Of a stretch of 64,000 nt of DNA, positions 11,398-23,300 are shown piece after piece. The stretch covers positions 2,542,001 through 2,606,000 of the forward strand of contig CAMRHE010000206.1 in the NCBI GenBank assembly GCA_947044405.1, in the 5' to 3' direction. Origin of the DNA: Leptodactylus fallax (taxonomy: Eukaryota > Chordata > Amphibia > Anura > Leptodactylidae). Under the pieces are notes generated by a model. The model was not told where the DNA came from and ran no database searches. It was given only the letters and a program-made list of their open reading frames with translations. The position numbers and the translations under genes were made by a program. The stretch's first letter is position 1, and each line of letters starts with the position of its first letter.

Positions 11398-14300
11398 CTG
11401 AAAGAAAAAAGGCATACAGTGAGACAAGTTCTGAATCTTAGTTATAACATGATGTACAATTTTTCTTAAAAGCATGCCTTTTCATCAATGAATAGTACAT
11501 GATAATATATGAAACTTTGTATCATATCTTATTACTTTAATATGTTTTCTTCTCTACTTTTCAGGCAGTTACCTACTCCATATTAGTCTATGAAGAAGGG
11601 AGGGGGGATTAGAAAAGACACTCAGATAATTGCTGTTGTTACACTCTGCTATTACTTGCTTTTTTTTTTTAACACTGCTAAGTTGTAGATAAGAGGCTGT
11701 GAGAGCACAAAATGCAGTAATGCAATTAACTACCCAGCAGGTATCCTACTCTACCCCTCCTTTCTCCATAGAGCTCTTTGTGTGAGGCTGAATACAGAGA
11801 CAGAAATAATGTAAACAAGCAGTTAGATTGAAGATAAGGAGCAGGAGAACAGCTTAATAAGTGGAGAAGGAACAGATCTCCTTAGTAGGTTGAGGACCCA
11901 TGTTGCGGAATAGCAGTGCAGAATAGCAGCTTTTTTTTTTTTTTTATGGTAGATTTTGCTGCGTTTTTTTGAGCCAAAGTCAAGAGTGACTTGGAAAGGG
12001 GACGTATAAAGGAAGCACTTAGACATTTTGCTTCTTTTAAAGAGGACCTTTCATGTACTCAGGCACTTGCGGTTTTACATACTGCTAGAAAGCCGACAGT
12101 GCGCTGAAATCAGCGCACTGCCGGCTTTCCCGGTATGTGCCCCGGGGCTGGAGATTTCGGTGGTGTAAGTTTCACGGTTTACTGTCAGAAGGGCGTTTCT
12201 GACAGTCTAGCTGTGCTGTGAGGAACGCCCTCCCTGACAGTTCTTGTTCATAGACTTGTACTAGGGGGGCGTTCCTCACAGCTGAGCGTCATCGCTGGGC
12301 TGTAAGGAACTCCCCCTCTCTCTGTATTCGTCTATAGCGCTGTACTGTCAGAGGGGGTGTTCCTTACTGCCCAGCGATGACGCTGAGCTGTGAGGAACGC
12401 CCCCCCAGTACAAGTCTATGAATGAGAACTGTCAGGAAGGGCGTTTCTTACAGCGCAGCTAGACTGTCAGGAACGCCTTTCTGACAGTAAACCGTGAAAC
12501 TTACACCGCTGATATCTCCAGCCCCGGGGCACTCACCGAGAAAGCCGGCAGCGCGCTGAATTCAGCGCGCTGTCGGCTTTCTAGCGGTATGTAAAATAGC
12601 ATATACAGTACATGAAGACGTGAAAGGTCCTCTTTAAATGCACTCCTGACTTTGATTCAAAAAACTGCAGCAAAATCTGCAACAAAAAAAAATATAGCTT
12701 ATCTGCAACATGGGACCTGGCCTAAAGAGGTTTTCTCACTAACAATAATTATACCTTATGCACAGGATGTTTGATCGCTGGGGGTCTAACCAGCGGCGAT
12801 TTGGAGAAAAGATGTGCTTGAGTGCCCTGTGTGAATAGCTCTGTAATGCACAGGGACACTACTCCTTTCTTGTTTATGGAACTGACAGGAAAAGCTGAGC
12901 ATAGCGCTCTGTCAAGTCTCATAAAAGTGAATATAGTAGTGGCCACACACAAGCACTACTGTTCCATTCACAAAGGGCACTTGGGCACCCCCATTCTCGG
13001 TGATCACTGGGTGTCCCAACACAATTTATTGAGGTTGTGCAAGTTTGATAAGCATGGCTGCCTATTTCAACAAACAGCACCGCTTAAAGGGGTTGTCTGT
13101 GAATTACAGAAAACTCAGTGGCATTGGGGGGATGTAAAATAAAATAAAAGGCATACTCGCTTGTCCCTGACATTCTATTATACAGTCCCAATCCCCCTTC
13201 CCTCACATTTCAGGGCTCATCAGCTGGCCGCAGGGAAGGTCACGTGACCACGCAGGCCAATGGTTGGATTCAGTGGTGCTGGAGAGGGACCAGTGACGTC
13301 ACTCACATATGTCATAGGTTCTTACCAAAGACGACTGAAGCCACTGATTGGTCTCAGCAGTCATGTGAGCTTCCCCTACTCTGGCCTGACAAACCCCAGC
13401 ATGTGAGGGAAAGGAGAACAGGACCTTTAAAATGGAGTGCCTGGGTAGGCAAGTATGCCTTTGTTTTTTGCTTTACTCCTAATCCAGCTGCCCCTGAGTT
13501 TTTCTGTAATTCATGGACAGCCCCTTTAAGTATTGTTGTCCAGATCCATATTGGCCATTTTATTCTATCTGGCAGACTAGCATTTTGACACTTGTATTAG
13601 GCTAGCCCCTCACTTGAAAGCAGGAGCTAGGAGAAGATGGCTAACTGAATCGCTTGCAAAAGGTACAAGAAGCCAAATGTAAAGCAGGTTTGTAAAAGCT
13701 GTCTGTTGCCAATAGCAACCAATCACAGGGGACTTTTCATTTTTCAAGAGCAGAATATGAAATGAAGGCTGTGCTGTGATTGGTAGCTACGGGCAACAAA
13801 GGCTGAATTTCTCTTTATAAAACTAAAGAAAAAGATTTATGAAACTGTATAAAAGAAAAAGTGTCTTTGTTGCCCATAGCAACCAATCAACGCTCAGCGT
13901 ACACTTTGTATCATGGTCTTGAGAAATGAAAGGTCCCCTGTGAGTGGTTGCTATGGGCAACAGAGACCATTTTTCTTTTAAACAGACATTGGGGGAGATT
14001 TATGAAAACTGTCTAAAGGGAAAACTGTTGTTGCCCGTAGCAACCAATCACAGTGCCACTTTTATTTTTACAAATAAAGTTGCTCTGTGCTTGGTTGCTA
14101 TGGGCAACAAAGACAGTTTTATAAATCTCTCCCTCTTTGATTGCCCAATGCATAAGTTCTCAGACATTGCGGAGGTACATGCCATGCCTGTAGGGGGCAC
14201 TTTCACTGCCCTCCTGCTGTTGAGTTGCCTCATAGTATATGATCATAGTCCTGGAGGACTCTGATGAAACTTATATAAGTAGGGAGCACTGCTTTGAAAA

Positions 14301-17300
14301 GTAGAAACCTGGTTTAGGCTAGATTCATATCTGCGCCACTCTGTTATTCTAGTATGCCCGGGGACCCGAACGATGGAGAGATGGCCCGCTGTTATAGCGG
14401 TTACACGTGGACCCCATTGACTATAATAGAGTCCGCCGGGTGTCCTCCAATCAGGACTTTTCTCTCCACCAATTTTTGGCGGTTTCTGCAGTGCAGATGA
14501 GAACTTATCCTTACCCGAGTATTGTTGCCTCTTCAAACATCTGATTTGTGGGGTTGCTGGGTGTCAGACCCCCGCCAATCTAATATTGATAACCTATCCA
14601 AAGGATAGCTCATCACTATTTAATACTGTCTTTCCACTACTAATTTTCAATTTTTTTTTGTGTTTTTTTTATATGGCACCAGTTAAAGGGAGTCTGTCAC
14701 CAGAACCCAGCATATCAAGCCAGCCCTGCAGATAGATAGGTTAGGGTTACCTGAAACAAATGGCGTTTTCCTTCCGTGAATCGGTGCCTCTTTTGCCGAG
14801 AGATTACTGGTTTTGGCGCTCAGGAAGTTACTGCATATTGTTACATTGAGTGGCATAAACAGTACTCAGTAAGGTTCCAAGCTCCCCCTAATGGTGACTT
14901 TAGAGTGCCAAGATAGTATCATTAAAATGTATGTCTGTACGGGGTCTTTAGAGCTTTGTAATGGAATACTCAGATAACAATATAGATATGTTAGGAAAGT
15001 GATCCATAAAGAATATTCGGCTGGTGTTCAAAGGTGAATGTTCACTTTAATCTTTTTAAAGCATGCATATTGGCAGGAACACAGTCATTACAGGATTCAT
15101 CTGCAGTGTACTGATGCCAGTAATGTTATCCACTTACTAGTGGATTGATCTGCAGTATGAGATCATTAAAGGGGTTATCCAAGTTATTAAAACTGATAGT
15201 TTATCTTCATGATAGGCTATCAATTTTAGATCTGTGGGAGTTCAATTCTAGACACCACTGCCAATCAGCTGTGCAAGTGCTGCAGCCTCTTCATGGTTTA
15301 CCTCGGGTTCCGGCACTGTCCATACTCAGAACGCCATATTTTTTGTATCAGCTATTCTGAGTATTGCATTGATGTCCTAGTCATACATCAATTGTTTGGC
15401 GTGCTGAGTGAAGCAGCACCTGACACGCAAAGTAAACGATGAGGAAAGCTGTGTCCCCTGATTGTTGGGGGTGCCGAGAGTAGCACCCTCATTGCTCTAA
15501 AATTGATGGCCTTTCTTAACCCCTTCCCATATTATGCACATTTTCCCCATTCAAAAGGTTTTTAATGCCAAAATCAACATTTTTGTTTATTCCACCACTC
15601 AAAAAAAAAACAGAATGCAAAGCAATCTGAAAGTCATATCAATCCCAATAAAAAATGTAACTTATCCCACAAAAAAGTTGCCACACAGCTCCATTGATGG
15701 AAAAAAAAAACAAAAAAAACCTTGAATTATAGCAACCCAAAAACAGATGTTTTCTTTTAAAGAATATTTTTTTGTGCCAAAGTAGTAAAACATTTACTAG
15801 TAGGTTCACATCTGCGTTGGAGTCTCCGATGTAAGTCCTGCACATGTCTATGGGGTCCACGGGTAACCGCTTTTTTAGCAGACGGGCTCTCCATCGTTCA
15901 GGTCCCAGGCTATTCCCAAAACTTTAAGCACTCCCCCTCCTTCCCAAATAGTACCCTGCCAATCTATGTCTATAATCAATGCAATCTTTTTGTGCTACCA
16001 TTGACAACTGAGTGTTACTATTCTCCTTGTCAAAGGACTGTGCCCCTACACAATGGCAGTATCACAATGTATAGGGACTTGACCTATTGACAAGAGAAAT
16101 GCCCAGTTGTCCATCAGGCTTGGGCTACCCAGAGACTTTGTGCAGAATGCAGGGATTTACAAAACAGAAATGAGAGGTGACAGCTCCTCTACAAATCTAA
16201 TGACTCAAAAGTGACGTCTTCTCTTTCCATTTTTTTCCAACCGGCCCAGATCACCATAGAACTTGATGACTGGAGTTCACTGACAACTTTGGTGCTTGAT
16301 TCTTCTTTTTTTTTTTTTTTTATCAACTTGTCTTTATTAAATTATTTTATAATTTATAACAAGCCGTGGGTATCCATGCCCAACAAAAGTAACAAGGGGG
16401 GAAAATGGAGGGGTTTGGAGGAAGAGGGATGTCATCAAGGACATTCCAGCGAGTTAAGGTTAGGTAGCCCAACAGAGATTCAACAAGTTACTCTTGAGAA
16501 TGTTGGAGTAACTGGTTGCTTGTTTCTACTGCCACCCCCAGCCCACAGTAACACAAATAAATTCAGACCACAGACCAAACCCAAAAAATAAATACAGTTC
16601 CAAAAACACCGAACCCCTAAAAATACAGATTCCAGTTCCCCTAAACAAATACAGACCTTGGGACAGATCTCAGACCAGACTGGCCAAAGTCTGGTCAAAA
16701 TCTGCCACTGTGGACCATAGTAGTATAATGTTGTACCGTGTTAACTGTGGACCACATAATACATGGTTGGAGTAGGTCTGCCAATGCAGAAGCTGTCTGT
16801 CTTAGATGAACAAACCAATGCTGTATAGTTAATACTTGCCTTTTTTTTCTTGCCTCCCAAATTACATAGATTGATTTAGTGGTTATATGGTAGGTTCTTG
16901 TCTCCAGCACAGGCTCCATTGGTTGTTTAGCGAGCAGTTGCAAAGGGCAGTTAGAACTGCCTGATTTTGTGTGGTTAGAATTCAGAAATAGCTTTACTTC
17001 ACAGCTTATAAATACCTAGTAAGGTAAAGAATACAATATATGTATTATGCCGAATCTGCAAATAACAGCTAAAATATCTGTCACATGTTCTGCTGCAAAA
17101 AACACCCTAAGACCAGCCATACTATAAATGAAAAACAAGACTGTATTCAGGCCCAGGAGCCTCCATACCATAACCTGGAAGTACCAGAAAAAGTAGTCAT
17201 ACCTACCATGGAGGAGCTAGAAATCTGGGCTCCTGAGAGATGCAATGTGAAGACCATCTTGTTGTCTTCTCTTGAGATACTCTCTACCATTCGGTTATCT

Positions 17301-20300
17301 AAACACCTGGAATTAGATACAGAATATATTTAATTATATTCATTATATAAACCCTTCCGTAGTTAGAATCCCTAAAACGTACCCTCCTCTGTTTATGCTT
17401 CAACATTACCTCACAGGATATGATGCCGTATCAGACTAGCTTTATATGTCCAGGCACCATCTGCACGTTAAAGGACACGACTGGTGACGGCTCATACAGC
17501 TTTATATATGTGTAATGACAGTAACCTCTATTACAGAATTGTCTGACCATTGTATAAGCAATGCTACATCTGTTGCCGCCCCTGCTACCTCTTGTGTCAC
17601 CCCCTCTACCTCATAGATTGTAAGCTCTTGCGAGCAGGGCCCTCAGTCCCAGTGTGTGAATTGACTATTTCTTTGTAATGTATCTTTTTTTGTCAGTACT
17701 TGAACCCTAAAAGTTGTACAGTGCTGCGGAATATGTTGGCGCTATATAAATAAAATGTATTATTATTATGTAGGGAACTGCCATTTCTACTAGTATATAA
17801 TGTATCTGGCTTCTTTGCCCCTGCAGTTTGGCTTCAGAGACCCCAGGCATTTAGTGCAAGTTTTGTTTTGTAAATACAGTGAGTCAGACACATGTGAGGC
17901 AGAGCTGCTGGGGGGAGAGATGTGAGCAGAGCTGCTGAGACAAACATGTTATGTCTGGGGGAGTCTAAGAGCCACTTGTTCCTCTTTACTTCACAGTATA
18001 TAGTTAGGTATGTGTTACCCCCTATATACTCACAGGACCTAGCTAGTAACCGTAGTTAGGGATCCATATATATATATAGTTCAGGGCAGTGATAGGTTAG
18101 GCTTCCGAAGGCCAACTAGCTAGTTAGAGGCCCGGTGGCACTAGTAGTTTAGCTGGCAGGTTAAGGACTCAGTGTTAGGGTAGTCAGGCCTGCATCTACT
18201 GCCGTCACCGTCGCCCTGTTTGCTGCCTGTGAAGAATCTCACCATCATCATCATCATCATCTCCTGATCGGCTGTCTGTCATCTCCTGGAAGAATCCGAG
18301 GATCCACAGTCATCCACAGGGGCCCCTGCATCTCTTCTGTTGCCTGGAGGTATTGTGCACTGGACTCTTGCTATATATTTATATATATACCCGGGTATAT
18401 AACCTAAGACGGTTGAGGACTTGCTGGTTGTTGTAGTATTGCTGTGTTCTGAGTATATTTTATGTATGTATTATTACCCTGTTGATTCTTATAAAGCTAC
18501 TGTTATAACCTTATGTGGTATCTGTATGTATTCTTCAGACTGTGAGATTAGTACAGTGATCCTTGTTAAGGCTACTAACTGTACTTCATGGGTAAGTCCC
18601 AGGAAGAGATCCTCCCTGTAATACAGAGGCTCTATCCTGGGTGGAGGCACTGATATATTTCATATATGTTCCCACTCTTCCCTTCAGCGAAGGCTTCAGG
18701 TCCCATTATACACACAGGTCAGCGCCAGAGTCTGTTGCGGGAGGGATAATACTCATACCCCCCCCCCCAAATAGGGCTACAATTATTATTATTATTATTA
18801 CATATTCATTATTTATTTTAAAGCCCCTACATGGACCCTTGATAAAAAAAATAATGGGTCACTTAAAAATACGGCTAGCACACTGACAAAGCACATGGGG
18901 ACTAAGACTATTGTTTTATGAATGCAAGTAGTTGATAATGCCAAGCTGTGCAGAGAACTGCAGCATAGCTCCATTTAAAGAGGACCTTTCACGCACTGTT
19001 GGCTTTCCCGTCATGTGCCCCAGGGCTGGAGCTATCGGTGGTCTTAGTTTCACCGTTCACTGTCAGAAGGGCGTTCCTGACAGTCGAGCTGACCGCTAGA
19101 AAGACAACAGCGAGCTGAATTCAGCGTCATCACTGGGCTGTGAGGAACGCCCTCCCTGACAGTACTTGTCCATAGCCCTGTGCTGTCAGAGATGACGCTG
19201 AGCTGTGAGGAATGCCCCCTTCCCCCAGTACAGGGCTATGGACGAGTACTGTCAGGGAGGGCGTTCCTCACAGCCCAGTGATGACGCTGAATTCAGCGCG
19301 CTGTTGGCTTTCTAGCTGTATGTAAAACCACATATACATGAGGACGAGAAAGGTTCTCTTTAAGTGAATGGGCCCGGATGTAGTTACATGCACAGCTGAG
19401 TCGCTTGGAAGGCTGCTGTGTAGGTAAAAGTTAAAAGGAGTTTCATTCAATTTATTGCCAGGATTGATGGGGATCCTAGAGGGTGGACTTTCACTAACCA
19501 TTGAGAATATTCTAATAATATCCATTTGAAGGGAACCTGCGATGCTAAATTCGGTGCCTTTTCTGCAGGTAGCATGTTATAGAGCTGGAGGCGCTGAACA
19601 GATTGATGTATAGTTCTGTGTGAAAAGATTCTGTATAACTTGTATTTTATTTATATAAAACTCTGCTCATTCTAAGCTTAGGAGTTGACTGGGCGGTCCT
19701 AACCAGTGATTGACAGCTGTGCAAACAGAGATAGCTGTCAATCACTGAGTAGGCCCGCCCACTAGACTTCTATGCCCCAAGTTGTGAATGAAAGAAATGT
19801 GAGTTATAATGAAACTCACAGAACTATATATCAATCTACCCATCACCTACCGCTCTGTAACATGCTTCCTGCAAATTCAACTGCATGTATAATGTGATAA
19901 GTTGCCTTTAAATTTTCTCTGCTATAGGCCCCTTGCAGACGCCCATGGGCCAGGTCAGTGAATAAGTCCTTTCAACGGACCGACAATGTCATTTTTCACG
20001 GATGTTAGGCCTGTGCTAAACAACAACGTCATGTGAATAAAGCCTCAGCAAAATAAGTTATTCTTGTACAATGGTTTAACAAATGTTGAATACCAGCAGA
20101 GGAGATCGCATCAGTGATTCCACTACGTCACTTACAAATCCCATCATAAGTTACAGAGACAAGGCCTTGGTGTCTCTCCAGAACATTACCTTGTTCTGTG
20201 CTGACTTGGTCAATGTGAGGATGGCAGAACAGTTAAGACACATAATTCCACGAGTCAACAGACATCAAAACAATACATCACCTCTGTCTTCAGAACTTCA

Positions 20301-23300
20301 TCGAAACCCTCATATCATGAATGGTCTCTAAATAATAGAACTAGTCTATTGAGTTTTTGCTACATTATTATCTACCAGAAAGAAATAACCTTAACATTTC
20401 CCCTTATGTGGATTTATTAAGATATGTTACTGTTTATAATATTTTTTAGACCTTAGTGAATTAACCTGACACATCCACAGACTGAAATAGAAAGTAAGGT
20501 TCAAAGTTCCAAAGAGACAGCCAAATAACTACACATGACCCGTCCTTATGCCAAACAAGAGGTCTTTAAGTATAGTCCCATGCCTTCCTACCAATATTAG
20601 TATTTAGGGTCCACAAGTGTCCAGAATACAATATAATTATATTTAATATGGTTCCATAATTATTTTTATGCATGGAGGTACTTTAATCTAGGGCTAAACT
20701 AGTGAGGTCTTCAGTTTTTGTGCCAAAAAATTGTGACTTTTTTTTACTTTTGTGCCACCCTCACCACTTTCCTGGCAGGGGGCATGGGTGGCCCCATCAT
20801 ATTAATGCCAGTTTACGGCCGTAAATAATCCCTGAAATCTACGCCACCTACAATCTGGATTAGATTGGAATTCAGGCACACAGCCCGGTGGAGGGTGCGT
20901 CTGATTTTTGTGCATTTGTAAACAGGGTTATGTATGTTAGAAAGTTTTATTACATTATATTTTAGACACACTGGTAGAAAAAAAAATATGTGGAAAACCT
21001 ATTAATTTAGAGAAGGTAATCATGATTTATGTATGTACAGAAGACTGTATGTTTAGGTTTTCACCTGTCCTTGGAGTTGTATTTCTAGATGTTTGTCTCT
21101 TACCCATCCTGGATGAAGTATGTCTTTGATTTGTTCTTTTTGCTCACAAGCTTGCATGACGTAATGACCAGCCTGACATCACTCCTGTTGGTCTCTGCGG
21201 TCACAGTAACAACAAGTTTCTCAGTCCCCCTGATACGTGGGATAGATGATGTAACCTCATTCGTGTTTGAGCTGAGGTCTGGGCCCAGTCCAATACCAAA
21301 ACGGAACTGACCAAAGTCAGTCTGTCTGTCTGTCAAGAAATCTGTCCACACAAGGTTGGGTTGCTGGGAATTTTGAAGACGAGTTTGGACAACCAATGCA
21401 GCAGTATGATCGCTTACATTTTTTACTGTAGTACTCATTGTAAATTCCAGGTCATTCTCCTTCAATAAAGAAAAATCTTATGTCATAAAGTCATATTGAT
21501 ATAACCATACTTTCCATAACCCAGTGTTAGTGAATGTTATTAAACATATCTATAGAAATTACTAGATTGCAGCAAAATCATAAATTTACAAATTTACTAT
21601 TGTCGTTGCAACTCAACCTTGGTGTTAAATATGTCAGAAACTGATGGAAATTGGCCCTTTTTTTGCACCTCTTCTTTTAGACTAAATTTTTCAGTCTGAG
21701 TCAAAAAGCCGGTGTGGCTTAAGATGAATGGAGTGTGCCAAATTGCACCAAAATTTTGCAGTAAATCTCTGGCCCAAAGTAACCCAACTAATAAGCGCTA
21801 TAAATATAGAACAGACAGTGTAAAGAGGCAGCAAATTTGTCATCCAGCATCAGCCACTGTCATAAATCTAGCTGCCTAAATTTATACTGTCTAACTATTA
21901 GTAAATGTATGCCAAAATGTCAGATTTACCCCATTCGCCTCTCTTCCTCTCTGCTAGTGTGTGCACAGACCGGAAGTGCCCCTGACGCCTGTGTAGTAGA
22001 GATGGAGTGCCATCTCTACTGCGCATATGTTGCAGGCACCTCCAGACTGTGCAAGCGCTAGCAGAGATAAAGAGAGGAAGATACATAAGTATAATGGGGT
22101 TGGGAGTGAGGGGGGGAGTAATGGTGACGTTTCGGAAACGGAACGTCACCGGATTATCAGAAAGTGTGCCTGTGGCAGTCACATGGGATATGGGTAATTA
22201 TAATTTTTTTTTTAATATAAGTAAATTAGAAGTTAGGCAGGGAGAGGGAGTTTATTTTACTGGTTAATTTTTATTTCATCCCGGACAACCCCTTTAAATG
22301 GAGATGTTTCTTCTATATACTATAAGGAACAAATTTAGGGGAGGATTCATAGTACCAAGAGACTCACAGACTTTACTGACTTTATTTTGTTCAGGTTAGT
22401 TTAGTGAGAACTGTATAAATGGCTACAATGAGCTCCCTGTAGGAGTGGCCGCAGGTAGACAGAATTTTAGATGAGCAGGGCACAGGAAAATAAACTAGTC
22501 ATACTCACCCTCATGCCAGCCCCCTTCCGATGTTGCCTGAGTTCACACTATTATTTACTTGGGCAATCCCTAACTGTGATGTGGCTTGGTCTCTCGGCTC
22601 TGAATTCAATTTGTCATTCTGAGAAGGTCAGACCTAGACTTTGGTACCTGATCATGGCTGTTTTGATAGAGCAGGGGGCCCTGTTCAAACTTTTCGTCTG
22701 AAGCTTGGTGCTCATCGCTCCTCCCTGCCGTGATATCATCAGCTGAAGGCTTAATAATGAGCTATCAGCTCCGTGCTCCACGGTTGAATTCAACTCTATC
22801 TGTGTCCTAAGAACACTAATAGAGTTGAAATCGTTACCTGCCACCTGGAATAGAGTGACAGCACCCAAAATGCGGGACTGTCCTTTTCCTTTGAATCGCA
22901 CCCCCTGCCTGACAGTGCCCATTTGACATCACAGAGCTTAAATAACACATCAGGCACCAAAACTATCTGCACTTGTTGCTCAGGAATGGTGAGGGCTAGA
23001 GAGAAAATTCAAACAGTACTGGAATAAGTGGAGTGGTGCCTATTAATAGAACTAGAATTGGTGGAGGTGGTGAAAGGTCCTCTTTAATCTTGGTCACCTT
23101 CTGGTTGCTACTGCTTGTATGAAAAGTATATCATGTTCATATCCTATTTTGTACTTGAATTGTCAGATATTACCTTTATTGTTTGTTCTTATCAGCCACA
23201 CATGCTTTTATGCAATGACACATGGTTTGGATTTCAGTATTGCTGCAACTCTTGCACTTGGCAGTTTAATAGTGAACATGTATAGTGCTGTGTAACTCTA

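Larger units (their letters stand above)
11398..21103 (-). other. intron space of the ZP-like gene, repeat-rich
   Basis: Nearly 10 kb with no exon that I can support, although at least one missing exon is expected here. It is filled with MITEs: nested pair 11890-12725, 13088-13525, the TTGTTGCCCATAGCAACC group 13690-14135, 18979-19359 and 19529-19907. A SINE tail (17610-17770) is followed by an unassigned stretch around 17770-18780 containing (ATC)n and (ATT)n runs. Confidence 0.5.

Noticed and set aside
17085..17333. + strand frame of 82 codons
   Set aside because: No start context, splice signals or family resemblance, and it lies in repeat-rich intron space.
17771..18780. Possible solo LTR
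   Set aside because: The stretch is unlike its surroundings, but I found neither clear TG...CA ends nor a target-site duplication or polypurine context, so it is left unassigned.
20083..20331. + strand frame of 82 codons, and a possible - strand exon ending MCLNCSAILTLTKSAQNK before GTAATG
   Set aside because: The - strand reading was tested as the missing ZP exon because of its cysteines and donor, but every frame meets a stop before a usable acceptor. The + strand frame matches nothing I know.
22614..22922. - strand frame of 102 codons
   Set aside because: It lies in repeat-derived sequence with inverted segments and has no domain or splice support.
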